Shown here: one piece after another, positions 8,263-15,220 of the stretch
Layout of the letters: each line of letters starts with the position of its first letter
Numbering within the stretch: position 1 is the stretch's first letter
NCBI GenBank assembly: GCA_019750465.1
Contig: JAIEOP010000302.1
Coordinates: 1-35,626, forward strand
Reading direction: 5' to 3'
Source: Acetobacteraceae bacterium
Lineage (GTDB): Bacteria > Pseudomonadota > Alphaproteobacteria > Acetobacterales > Acetobacteraceae
DNA length: 35,626 nt
Translations under genes and position numbers: made by a program
Notes under the pieces: model-generated
Database searches by the model: none
The model's input: the letters and a program-made list of their open reading frames with translations, nothing else
Told to the model about the DNA's origin: nothing

Positions 8263-9479
8263 CGTGTTTCCTCCGTCAGGATCGGCCGCCAGCGCTGCCA
8301 GGTCAGGGCGAGGGCGATCAGCCCCTCCACGCCCGTGATGATGCACGCCGCGCGCGCGCCGAACAGCTCCGCCAGCACGCCCACATGCAGGAAGCCGATG
8401 GGACCGAGGCCGATGCAGACCGTCAGCAGCCCGAGCACGCGCGAGCGCATCTCGGCCGGCGCCGCCAGGTAGACCAGCGTCGCCTGCATCACCGCGAAGC
8501 CGGCCTGCCCGGCGCCGTTCACCAGCAGCGCCAGGCCCGCCGGGACGCTGCCCGGCGCAAGGGCGAAGAGGATGACGAAGACGAGGTAGAGCGTGACCCC
8601 GGCCATGTACCAGCGCGCGAAATGCGCCGGCCGCGCCACGATCCCCAGCGCCAGCGCGCCGAGGAAGGCCCCCGCGCCATCCATGGAGGAGAGCAGCCCC
8701 GTGCCCTCCGCGCCGAGGCCGAGATGCTGCTGCGCCACCACCGGCACCAGCGCGGTGAAGGGCCAGCCCCAGACGTTGAAGACGATCGTCACCCACAGCG
8801 TGCCGCGCAGCCGCGGGTCCCGCCAGGCGAGGGCAAAGCCTTCGGAGATGCGCGCCAGCATGCTCTCGCCATGCGATGCCGTGGCGGTCCCGCTGCGCGT
8901 GCGGATGCGCAGGGTGGCGACCAGCGCCGCGGCCTGCAGCAGCGCCGAGAGGCCGAAGGTGCCGGCGACGCCGACGCCCGCGAAGACCACTCCGCCGAGC
9001 GAGGGACCCACCATGCGCGACGCGTTGTTGGTGCCGACATCGATCGACATGGCCCGGCCCATGCGCTCGGTGCCCGCCACGGCGCCCAGCATCATCCGCC
9101 GCACCGGGTTGTCGGCCGCCCAGGAGAAGCCGGAGACAAAGCAGGCGATGGCGATGTGCCAGGGCGCCAGCGCGCCGGCCCAGGCCAGGACCGCGAGCGC
9201 GCCGGAGCCGAGCGCCCCCGCGCCGACGATGACGGCCAGGCAGGTGCGGCGCTCGACGCGGTCCGCCAGGGCGCCGAGATGCGCTCCGAACAGGCCCATC
9301 GGCAGCAGCCGCAGCAGCGTCATCATGGTGACCAGGAAGGCCGAGCCGGTCGCGGCCAGCAGGTAGAGCGCGACGGCCAGCGTCTCCAGCCAGCGCACCA
9401 CGCCGATGATCGCCCCCACCGCCCAGAGGCGGCGATAGTCGGGCAGCGCCATGAGCGGCGCGCGCGCCCCCTCCTGCAC
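8259..9479 (-). CDS. MFS transporter
   Basis: This 406-aa protein has about 12 hydrophobic segments and reads like a major facilitator of the enterobactin-exporter/DHA3 type. It opens with ALPDYRRLWAVGAIIGVVRW, has the loop-2/3 signature-like GAHLGALADRVERR, and the second half starts near RISEGFALAWRDPRLRG. The GTG at 9479 is preceded at ten bases by GGGAGGGG; a second in-frame start is ATG 9452. It overlaps the dehydratase start by four bases and is divergent from the CoA-transferase, leaving 100 bases for two promoters. The inner-membrane location is clear; substrate and direction of transport are not. Confidence 0.85.
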   Translation of the reverse strand: MQEGARAPLMALPDYRRLWAVGAIIGVVRWLETLAVALYLLAATGSAFLVTMMTLLRLLPMGLFGAHLGALADRVERRTCLAVIVGAGALGSGALAVLAWAGALAPWHIAIACFVSGFSWAADNPVRRMMLGAVAGTERMGRAMSIDVGTNNASRMVGPSLGGVVFAGVGVAGTFGLSALLQAAALVATLRIRTRSGTATASHGESMLARISEGFALAWRDPRLRGTLWVTIVFNVWGWPFTALVPVVAQQHLGLGAEGTGLLSSMDGAGAFLGALALGIVARPAHFARWYMAGVTLYLVFVILFALAPGSVPAGLALLVNGAGQAGFAVMQATLVYLAAPAEMRSRVLGLLTVCIGLGPIGFLHVGVLAELFGARAACIITGVEGLIALALTWQRWRPILTEETR

Positions 9480-9579
9480 CCCTTGCCAGTCCCCTCCCGG
9501 TCGCGCCCTGCATGCGCCGGTTGGCGCGCGCCGCCAAGCCCTGGCATGCTGGCCCGCAGGCTATCGGGAGAGAACCGCC

Positions 9580-10767
9580 ATGCGCCCCTTCGAAGGCATC
9601 CGCATCATCGACGCGACGCATGTGCTGGCCGGCCCCTTCGCGGCCTACCAGCTTGGCCTGTTCGGCGCCGACGTGATCAAGGTGGAGGCGCCGGACGACC
9701 CGGACCAGAGCCGCGACAGCGGGCCGGACCTCGACCTGAACGACGCCGGCATGGGCAGCTACTTCCTGACCCAGGGCTCCAACAAGCGCAGCCTGACTCT
9801 GGACCTGAAGACCGAGGCGGGGCGGGCAGTGATGTGGAAGCTGATCGCCTCTGCCGACGTGCTGGTGGAGAATTACCGCCCCGGTGCCTTCGCCACGCTC
9901 GGCTTCACCTGGGAAGCGGTGCAGCGGGCCAATCCGCGAATCATCTTCGCCTCCATGTCCGCCTTCGGGCAGGACGGGCCGCGCGGCGTGCAGACCGCCT
10001 ACGACCACGTGGTCCAATCCACCTCCGGCATCATGGCGGCCACCGGCACGCCGGAGGTCAACCCCATCAAGTTCGGCGCCCCGGCGATCGACTACGCCAC
10101 CGGCACCATGGGCGCCTTCGCGCTGGCCACCGCCCTGTTCCAGCGGGAGAGAACGGGCAGGGGCCAGCGCATCGACATGGCGATGCTGGATGTCGCCATC
10201 CTGATGCAGGCGAGCCATGTCGCGGCCTATCTGCGCACCGGCAGGAACGCCCGGCCGCGCGGCAACGATCACGAGCACGCGACCAACAGCGCGTATCAGA
10301 CGAAGGACGGGCTGGTGATGCTGGGGGCCTCCAACCTGCGCCAGCAGCGGCGGCTCTGGGCCGCGCTGGGCCGGGAGGAGATGGCCAAGCGCACCAACCG
10401 GGAACGCCACGACGACCGCGACCGCGAGGCCGCGGTGCTGCGCGAGATCATGCCCACCCGCACCGCGGATGAATGGGAGCAGTACCTGCAATCCCGCCAC
10501 GTCCCGGCCAGCCGCGTGCGCCAGCTGTCGGAGGCGCTGGCCGATCCGCAGCTCGCGGCGCGGAACCTGATCCACCGCTTCCCGGAGGGCGCGCCCGGCG
10601 TGCCCGGCGCCTTCGGCGTGCCGGTCGCCGCATTCAAGCTGGCGCATGGCGGCGCGCGGGTGGACAGCCCGCCGCCGGTCATGGGCGCGCATACCGAGGA
10701 GGTGCTGCGGGAGCTCGGCTACGACGCCGCCGCAATCGCCGCCCTGCGCGCGCAGAAAGCCGTATAG
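9580..10767 (+). CDS. CaiB/BaiF family (family III) CoA-transferase
   Basis: This 395-aa protein matches family III CoA-transferases. It has the typical start FEGIRIIDATHVLAGPFAAY, the ADVIKVEAP segment, NKRSLTLDLKT, and the catalytic Asp at D171 in GAPAIDYATGTMGA, close to the Asp169 of formyl-CoA transferase. These enzymes move CoA between acyl-CoA and a free carboxylic acid and often activate substrates for degradation. GGGAG precedes the ATG. It is divergent from the transporter and dehydratase and upstream of the racemase-fold gene, so it probably belongs to a carboxylic acid catabolic locus; the acid is unknown. Confidence 0.9.
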   Translation: MRPFEGIRIIDATHVLAGPFAAYQLGLFGADVIKVEAPDDPDQSRDSGPDLDLNDAGMGSYFLTQGSNKRSLTLDLKTEAGRAVMWKLIASADVLVENYRPGAFATLGFTWEAVQRANPRIIFASMSAFGQDGPRGVQTAYDHVVQSTSGIMAATGTPEVNPIKFGAPAIDYATGTMGAFALATALFQRERTGRGQRIDMAMLDVAILMQASHVAAYLRTGRNARPRGNDHEHATNSAYQTKDGLVMLGASNLRQQRRLWAALGREEMAKRTNRERHDDRDREAAVLREIMPTRTADEWEQYLQSRHVPASRVRQLSEALADPQLAARNLIHRFPEGAPGVPGAFGVPVAAFKLAHGGARVDSPPPVMGAHTEEVLRELGYDAAAIAALRAQKAV

Positions 10768-10774
10768 CAACGCC

Positions 10775-10799
10775 CCCTCCCCCGCCTGGCGGGGGAGGG
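10775..10799. repeat. GC-rich palindromic intergenic repeat (copy 1 of 4)
   Basis: The arms CCCTCCCCCGCC and GGCGGGGGAGGG lie seven bases after the CoA-transferase stop. They are followed by a C-rich tail. The same unit recurs at 16477-16502, 16563-16586 and 20122-20145, so this is a dispersed REP-like element rather than a simple terminator, although it may attenuate read-through into the racemase-fold gene. Confidence 0.75.
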
Positions 10800-10838
10800 A
10801 ACCCGGCCCCCGCCCCACCCCGCCCCCGGAGCGTGCCC

Positions 10839-11696
10839 ATGACTCAGCAGCGCTTCCGCTTCCTCCTGACCCTGCCCTTCAGCCTCTCCCCCGGCGCCGC
10901 CAACCACTACTACCGGGAAGGCGGCACGAAGGAGGAGCGGCTGATGAACCACGCCGTCCTCGCGCCGCTGCTGGAGGACGTGGACTGGGACCTCGACGGC
11001 GGTCCGCACGCGCCGCACGGGGAGTGGCCGGTGGAGACGCGGGCCGAGTTCATGGCCGTCGGCGCCGCGCGCCTGCCGATCATCCGCGCCGCCTGCGAGA
11101 GCGGCAGGTACGACGCCATCGTCATGCTCGGCGGCGGCGACCCTGGCTTCGTGGAGGGGCGGGAGATCGCACGGCGCTGGCGCATCCCGGTCACCGCCAA
11201 CGCGCATGCGCAGATGCACGTCGCCGGCATGCTCGGCAGCCGGTTCAGCATCATCGACGTGGCCGAGACGCACAACGCGCAGATGGCGGACCTGGTGGTG
11301 CGCTACCGCATGACGGAGCGCTGCGCCTCCATCCGCAACGTCGATCACCCGCTGCCGCGGCCCGTGCACATGGGGCGCAGGACGCTGCAGGGCGAGGCGG
11401 ACCGGCATGCGCGCGGCGAGGAGAGCTCCATGCTGGACGCCGCGGTGGCCGCCGCCGTCGCCGCCATCGAGGAGGACGGCGCGGAGGTGCTGATCTTCGG
11501 CTGCTCCGCCGCCTTCTGGCTGCAGCGGCCGCTGCAGGCGCGGCTGGTGGAGATGGGCTGGGACGTGCCGGTGCTGGAGGGCTATGCCTGCGCCATCGCC
11601 ATGGCGAAGCTCCTGGTGGGGCTCGGCGTCGATGCCTCCGGGCTGGCCTTCCCCGGTGATCCACCACCGCGCAGCCGGCGCTGGCGCTTCGCGTAA
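10839..11696 (+). CDS. Asp/Glu/hydantoin racemase-superfamily protein lacking the first catalytic Cys
   Basis: This 285-aa protein has the two-domain Asp/Glu racemase fold: the first loop reads IVMLGGGDPGF and the second IFGCSAAFW. Hydantoin racemases carry Cys three residues before the conserved DPG; here that position is G98, while the second catalytic Cys, C222, is present. One-Cys members of this superfamily, such as arylmalonate decarboxylase (Gly74/Cys188 pattern), decarboxylate rather than racemise. The start at 10839 follows the GC-rich repeat; upstream open frame is shadow of the CoA-transferase. Same strand as the CoA-transferase, so probably the same operon. Whether it is a racemase, isomerase or decarboxylase cannot be settled by reading. 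Confidence 0.8.
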   Translation: MTQQRFRFLLTLPFSLSPGAANHYYREGGTKEERLMNHAVLAPLLEDVDWDLDGGPHAPHGEWPVETRAEFMAVGAARLPIIRAACESGRYDAIVMLGGGDPGFVEGREIARRWRIPVTANAHAQMHVAGMLGSRFSIIDVAETHNAQMADLVVRYRMTERCASIRNVDHPLPRPVHMGRRTLQGEADRHARGEESSMLDAAVAAAVAAIEEDGAEVLIFGCSAAFWLQRPLQARLVEMGWDVPVLEGYACAIAMAKLLVGLGVDASGLAFPGDPPPRSRRWRFA

Positions 11697-11800
11697 CCGG
11701 ACCCGCCCGCCGCGCCCGACACGCAGGCGTGCGGCGCGCCGGCATTGACGGCGCAACGATGCGGCACGAGCTACCCGTGACCTGATCGAGCGGCGGAGAC

Positions 11801-12661
11801 TTGCGCCTTGCCTACCCCGTGATCCGGCGCCTCCTCGCGCTGTCGCTGCTTGGCATCGCCGCCTGCGCCACGCCACCCGAGCCGCCGTCCCCGCCCGAGC
11901 CGCCGTTGCCGCCGCTCGCCCAGGCCGCGGTGGCGGAGTGGGAGGCGTGGGGGCGCGTGACGGTGGACGGATGGCCGGACATCTGGCCCGGCGACCGGGC
12001 GGCGACGCCCGATCGCTTCGACCGGCTGATCTCCTACTGGTCCGCCGTGCCCGGCGGCGTCGGCGTGGCGCACCGCCTGGCCGCCCTGCGCGACGCGGTG
12101 ACGTCCGGCATGGCCATCCCGCCGGAAAATGCGGTCTCCGCCGCCGAGGACGCCGAGGGGGGTGCCGTCACGCCCGTGCTGGCCGCGGCACCGGAGGACA
12201 TGAGCCTCTATGCCTACCCGGCCTGGTCCGCGGCGTTCATCTCCGCCATCGCCCGGCGCGCCGGCCTTCCGGACTGGGACCTGCCGTCCAACGCCCGGCA
12301 CGCCCGCTACATCGATGCCGTGCTCGAGCGCGCCGCCACGGACCCGGAGGGCGCCGCCTTCCGCCCCTTCGCGCCCGAGGAGCGCGCCCCCGCCCCCGGC
12401 GACCTGCTCTGCGCCGACCGGTCCTTCTCGCCGCTGGCGCACTGGTCGCTGCGCCTCGGCGAGCGGGGCCGGCCGCGGCCCATGCATTGCGACGTGGTGG
12501 TGCGCGCCGGTCCAGGGCGAATCGAGGCCATCGGCGGCAACGTGCTGGACCTGGTGACGCTGCGGCGCCTGCCGGCCGACGACACCGGGCGGGTGCTGCC
12601 CGCGCCGCCGGGGCGGCCGGTCTTCGTCCTGATCCTCGCCGCCCGCGGGCGCCCGGACTGA
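11801..12661 (+). CDS. DUF2272-type lipoprotein, probable cysteine hydrolase fold
   Basis: This protein of about 286 aa begins with a lipoprotein signal (RRLLALSLLGIAAC, lipobox Cys near residue 22), then a proline-rich linker (PPEPPSPPEPPLPP). The C-terminal half has GDLLCADRS, then MHCDVVV and IEAIGGNVLDLVTLRR, a Cys-then-His order like CHAP/NlpC-P60 cysteine hydrolases and matching my memory of DUF2272. A role in cell wall or outer-membrane lipoprotein space is therefore inferred. The start is uncertain: TTG at 11801 has GGAG too close, and GTG at 11819 would give a more compact signal peptide. It converges with the M15 peptidase gene, the two stops lying only four bases apart. Confidence 0.7.
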   Translation: MRLAYPVIRRLLALSLLGIAACATPPEPPSPPEPPLPPLAQAAVAEWEAWGRVTVDGWPDIWPGDRAATPDRFDRLISYWSAVPGGVGVAHRLAALRDAVTSGMAIPPENAVSAAEDAEGGAVTPVLAAAPEDMSLYAYPAWSAAFISAIARRAGLPDWDLPSNARHARYIDAVLERAATDPEGAAFRPFAPEERAPAPGDLLCADRSFSPLAHWSLRLGERGRPRPMHCDVVVRAGPGRIEAIGGNVLDLVTLRRLPADDTGRVLPAPPGRPVFVLILAARGRPD

Positions 12662-12665
12662 CGGT

Positions 12666-13475
12666 TCAGGGAAACAGCTCCGGCCGGTACTCGAAGTGCA
12701 TGGTGTCGTAGTGGTACCACTTGCCGCCCCAGATGAAGCGCTCGGCCTCGAAGGCCTCGATGATCTCGAAGGGGATGCGGTTGCGCCAGGGCAGCTCGCC
12801 ACGGGACGCGCCGCGCACCCAGGCCCAGTAGTCGGAACTGCGCGTGGCGATGTCAATCGCCGCGCCGAAGGCATGCATGCTCGGCAGGCCGGTATCGGCC
12901 ACGGCGCGGCAGGTCATCGTGCCCGCCGAGGGCACGAGGTAGGCACGGAGCCGGTCCGGCAGCCCCTCCAGCGCGTCGATCACGCGCTCCAGCCGCGTTG
13001 CCACATCGTTCACGGTGGTGACGTCCAGGCGCTGAGGCCGGGTGCGCGGCATCCAGGTGACGGGGCGCAGCCGGGCGGCGAACGCGGCCGCGCGGCAATC
13101 GCCGTACATCCGTGTGAAGAACGCCGTATGGCGCAGCCTTCCCGGGCTGTGGTCACGCGGCGGCGGCCCTTGCAGCGGGCCAGGTACGTAGTCCTGGCGC
13201 AGCTGATCGGCGAGGGTGGCGTCGCGCAGCATCGCCGCGAAGGGCCGCGCCGGGCGGTCAGCGCCGATCGGCATGCGCGTGCCGTCGCGCCAGACCAGCG
13301 CGTCGCCATCGATGCCCGCCAGGTGGTCTGGATAGGCCGCGACCAGCCGGGCGAGGCGGGCCGCGCCCGCCGTATCCCGCGGCAGGCCGGCCGCGCCATC
13401 CGTCGGCGGTACGGCACGGCCACAGGCCACCGGCAGTGCCGGGGCGGCCAGCAGGATCAGCCGCCGCCCCGGCAC
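12666..13475 (-). CDS. M15-family D-alanyl-D-alanine carboxypeptidase-like lipoprotein
   Basis: This 269-aa protein carries the zinc peptidase M15 signature: SMHAFGAAID (H201 and D208) and KWYHYDTMHFEYRPEL (D257, H260). It should trim peptidoglycan peptides in the periplasm. The N-terminus LILLAAPALPVACGRA looks like a lipoprotein signal with a lipobox Cys, so it is probably membrane-anchored. The GTG at 13475, 14 bases after the GST stop, is the best start because it places the signal peptide at the N-terminus; no strong ribosome binding site is visible and longer in-frame sequence is shadow of the GST gene. With the convergent DUF2272 lipoprotein it may form a small cell-wall locus. Confidence 0.75.
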   Translation of the reverse strand: MPGRRLILLAAPALPVACGRAVPPTDGAAGLPRDTAGAARLARLVAAYPDHLAGIDGDALVWRDGTRMPIGADRPARPFAAMLRDATLADQLRQDYVPGPLQGPPPRDHSPGRLRHTAFFTRMYGDCRAAAFAARLRPVTWMPRTRPQRLDVTTVNDVATRLERVIDALEGLPDRLRAYLVPSAGTMTCRAVADTGLPSMHAFGAAIDIATRSSDYWAWVRGASRGELPWRNRIPFEIIEAFEAERFIWGGKWYHYDTMHFEYRPELFP

Positions 13476-13489
13476 GCCACGCCACGGAT

Positions 13490-14101
13490 TCAGGCCGCCG
13501 CGCTCGGCCGCGCCTTCATCATGGCGTGGTGCGCGACGATGTTCCGGAACTCCGGGTTGATCGGCTGTCCGGCCTGCGCGCCGAAGTCGAGGAAGCAGAA
13601 CAGGTGGATGTCGGCCAGGGTGAAGCGGTCGCCACAGACGAACCGCTTGCCTTCCATCTGCCCGTTCAGCCAGCCGATCTTGTCCTGCGCCGTGGCCTTC
13701 AGCGCATCGGCCGCCTCCGGGATGCAGCGCATGCGGTTCTGGAACAGCTTCAGGCCCTGGCTGAAGCGGAAGCCGTTGGTCATCGGCTCGGCAATGTTGA
13801 GGTCGATGCGCCGCGTCCACATGCGCGTCTCGGCACGCTCCTGCGGGGTGGTGCCGATCAGCGAGGCGCCCGGGGTGACCTCGTCCAGGTATTCGCAGAT
13901 CACGGTGATCTCGGCGACGACGCTGCCGTCGTCGAGCTCAAGGCAGGGCATCTGCCCGGCGGGGTTCTTCGCCAGGTAGGCGGGCTGGCGATTCTCGCCG
14001 CCGCGCAGGTCGATGGTGGTCTTCGGCAGCTCGATACCGCGCTCGGCCATGAACATGCGAACGACCCGCGGGTTGGGGCCGACGGAATCATAGAACAGCA
14101 T
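13490..14101 (-). CDS. glutathione S-transferase family protein
   Basis: This 203-aa protein has the GST layout. The N-terminal thioredoxin-like domain begins MLFYDSVGPNPRVVRMFMAE and contains the cis-Pro loop GQMPCLELDDG followed by VVAEITVICEYLDE. The helical C-terminal domain includes FVCGDRFTLADIHLFCFLDF, where the N-capping S/T-x-x-D motif is TLAD. The ATG at 14101 has GGGAGGAAA upstream and is chosen over the longer frame start at 14143. It lies 89 bases downstream of the glyoxalase-II-like gene on the same strand, a pairing that suggests glutathione-dependent detoxification. Confidence 0.88.
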   Translation of the reverse strand: MLFYDSVGPNPRVVRMFMAERGIELPKTTIDLRGGENRQPAYLAKNPAGQMPCLELDDGSVVAEITVICEYLDEVTPGASLIGTTPQERAETRMWTRRIDLNIAEPMTNGFRFSQGLKLFQNRMRCIPEAADALKATAQDKIGWLNGQMEGKRFVCGDRFTLADIHLFCFLDFGAQAGQPINPEFRNIVAHHAMMKARPSAAA

Positions 14102-14150
14102 CGCATTTCCTCCCGGTACGGGCGACCCACCGCCCGCGCGCAAGGATCAT

Positions 14151-14213
14151 CGCCGTTCAGGCGCCGCGCAGGAAGGGGTCGTGGCGCCGTTCAGGCGCCG
14201 CGCAGGAAGGGGT
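14151..14213. repeat. 29-bp direct repeat at the 3' end of the hydrolase gene
   Basis: The 29-base unit starting CGCCGTTCAGGCGCCGCGCA occurs at 14151-14179 and again at 14185-14213, a period of 34 bases. The copy at 14185 contains the last codons (NPFLRGA) and stop of the hydrolase; the other is a downstream duplicate outside the frame. It looks like a recent local duplication of the gene end. Confidence 0.85.
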
Positions 14214-14847
14214 TGCGCTGGCGCTCGTGGCCGAAGGTGGAGCCCGGGCCATGGCCGCAGAGGAAGCCGACGTCGTCGCCGAGCGGCAGCAGCTTCGCGT
14301 GGATCGCCTCCAGCAGCGCGGCGTGGTCGCCGTACTCGAAGTCGGTCCGGCCGATGGAGCCGCGGAACAGCACGTCGCCGACCAGCGCAACGCGAAGCGC
14401 CTCGGACACGAAGACCACATGGCCCGGCGTATGCCCCGGGCAGTGCAGCACGGCGAAGTCATGGCCGCCGACCGCGACCGTGTCGCCCTCCGCCAGCCAG
14501 CGGTCGGGGGTGACGTTCTGCGCCGGCAGCTCCCATTTCGCCGCCGCCGCCTCCAACCCTTCCAGCAGGAAGGCATCGCGCCGATCCGGGCCCTCGATCG
14601 GCACGGGGGCGCCCTGCGCCGCGGTGAGCGCCGCGCGAAGCTCGGCCGCGCCGGCGGCGTGATCGACATGGCCATGGGTGAGCAGGATGCGCTCGGCCGT
14701 AACCTTCAGATCGGCCAGGGCGGCGAGGATGCGATCGACCTCGCCCCCGGGGTCGACCACGACGCCGCGCCCCGTCGCCTCCTCCCAGAGCAGCGCGCAG
14801 TTCTGCTGGAACGGCGTGACGGGAATGACTGCGGCCTTCAGTGCCAT
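14191..14847 (-). CDS. glyoxalase II-like MBL-fold hydrolase
   Basis: This 218-aa protein matches short hydroxyacylglutathione-hydrolase-like MBL proteins (YcbL type). The start PVTPFQQNCALLW is typical; zinc ligands are H58, H60, D62 and H63 in THGHVDH, then HCPGHTPGHV, the bridging Asp in LVGDVLFRGSIGRTD, and the final His in FLCGHGPGSTFGHERQRNP. The likely substrates are S-acyl glutathione thioesters. ATG 14847 gives the family N-terminus; the longer frame to 14913 adds a non-conserved Arg/Pro-rich tail. The GST downstream supports a glutathione role. Confidence 0.87.
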   Translation of the reverse strand: MALKAAVIPVTPFQQNCALLWEEATGRGVVVDPGGEVDRILAALADLKVTAERILLTHGHVDHAAGAAELRAALTAAQGAPVPIEGPDRRDAFLLEGLEAAAAKWELPAQNVTPDRWLAEGDTVAVGGHDFAVLHCPGHTPGHVVFVSEALRVALVGDVLFRGSIGRTDFEYGDHAALLEAIHAKLLPLGDDVGFLCGHGPGSTFGHERQRNPFLRGA

Positions 14848-15029
14848 GGGGCGGAACCTCGCTGCATGCGCCAGGGGCTTAGCCGCGAAGGGAGGCGGAC
14901 GAAACCGTGGCATCGCGCGTCAGGCGAGGTGAAACCTTCGTCACGCATGGCGGGCGAGGGGCAGCGCGCGTCACCTCGCCGCGTCGTCTGCCCACGAATT
15001 AGGCGGTTCAACGCGCGAAATCCAGGCGG

Positions 15030-15044
15030 TTGCGCCTCGCGCAA
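15030..15044. promoter_or_regulatory. palindrome TTGCGC-CTC-GCGCAA, possible activator site
   Basis: This perfect six-base inverted repeat with a three-base centre lies about 70 to 83 bases upstream of the start point predicted from the sigma-54 promoter, where an enhancer-binding protein could sit. It resembles an NtrC-like TTGC...GCAA dyad but is shorter than the enteric NtrC consensus, so the regulator is uncertain. Confidence 0.35.
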
Positions 15045-15086
15045 GCATTCGCCCGGCGAGACACGCCGTTTTGCCACCGCATGGGC

Positions 15087-15102
15087 TGGCACGGTCCTCG
15101 CA
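15087..15102 (+). promoter_or_regulatory. sigma-54 (-24/-12) promoter for urtABCDE
   Basis: TGGCACG-GTCC-TCGCA matches the RpoN consensus TGGCACG-N4-TTGCA with one mismatch. The invariant GG (15088-15089) and GC (15100-15101) are separated by the required ten bases. The predicted start near 15113 leaves a 5' leader of about 108 bases before urtA. Nitrogen-regulated sigma-54 control of urea uptake is well established in proteobacteria, which supports the call. Confidence 0.7.
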
Positions 15103-15220
15103 AGCGCGATCCTCGCAAACTGCGGCGAGATCCACCGCACGGGGCAAGCGGGGTGGATTGTCCGCACCGGACTGCCCCCCGAGCCCGCGCCAGCCAAAGC
15201 CTGCACAAGAAGGAATGCCC

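Larger units (their letters stand above)
14848..15220. other. 373-base divergent intergenic region upstream of urtA
   Basis: No credible gene is visible. The region separates the minus-strand hydrolase from the urea transporter operon and holds a sigma-54-type promoter at 15087-15102 and a perfect short palindrome at 15030-15044. The remaining sequence shows several GCGAGG/CCTCGC-type inverted segments without a clear terminator. Confidence 0.6.

Noticed and set aside
10775-10799. Calling the GC-rich palindromes intrinsic terminators
   Set aside because: They recur with conserved flanks, two copies lie inside the urt operon, and none has a U-tract; a dispersed repeat explains them better.
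7156-10818. A single 1220-aa minus-strand frame covering dehydratase, transporter region and antisense of the CoA-transferase
   Set aside because: Only the last 368 residues look like a protein family and they start at an ATG with a good ribosome binding site; the rest is out-of-frame or antisense to well-supported genes, so it is not a fusion.
11746-11774. A sigma-70 promoter (TTGACG with a 17-base spacer) before the DUF2272 gene
   Set aside because: The matching -10 position reads GAGCTA, which is too far from consensus to support the call.
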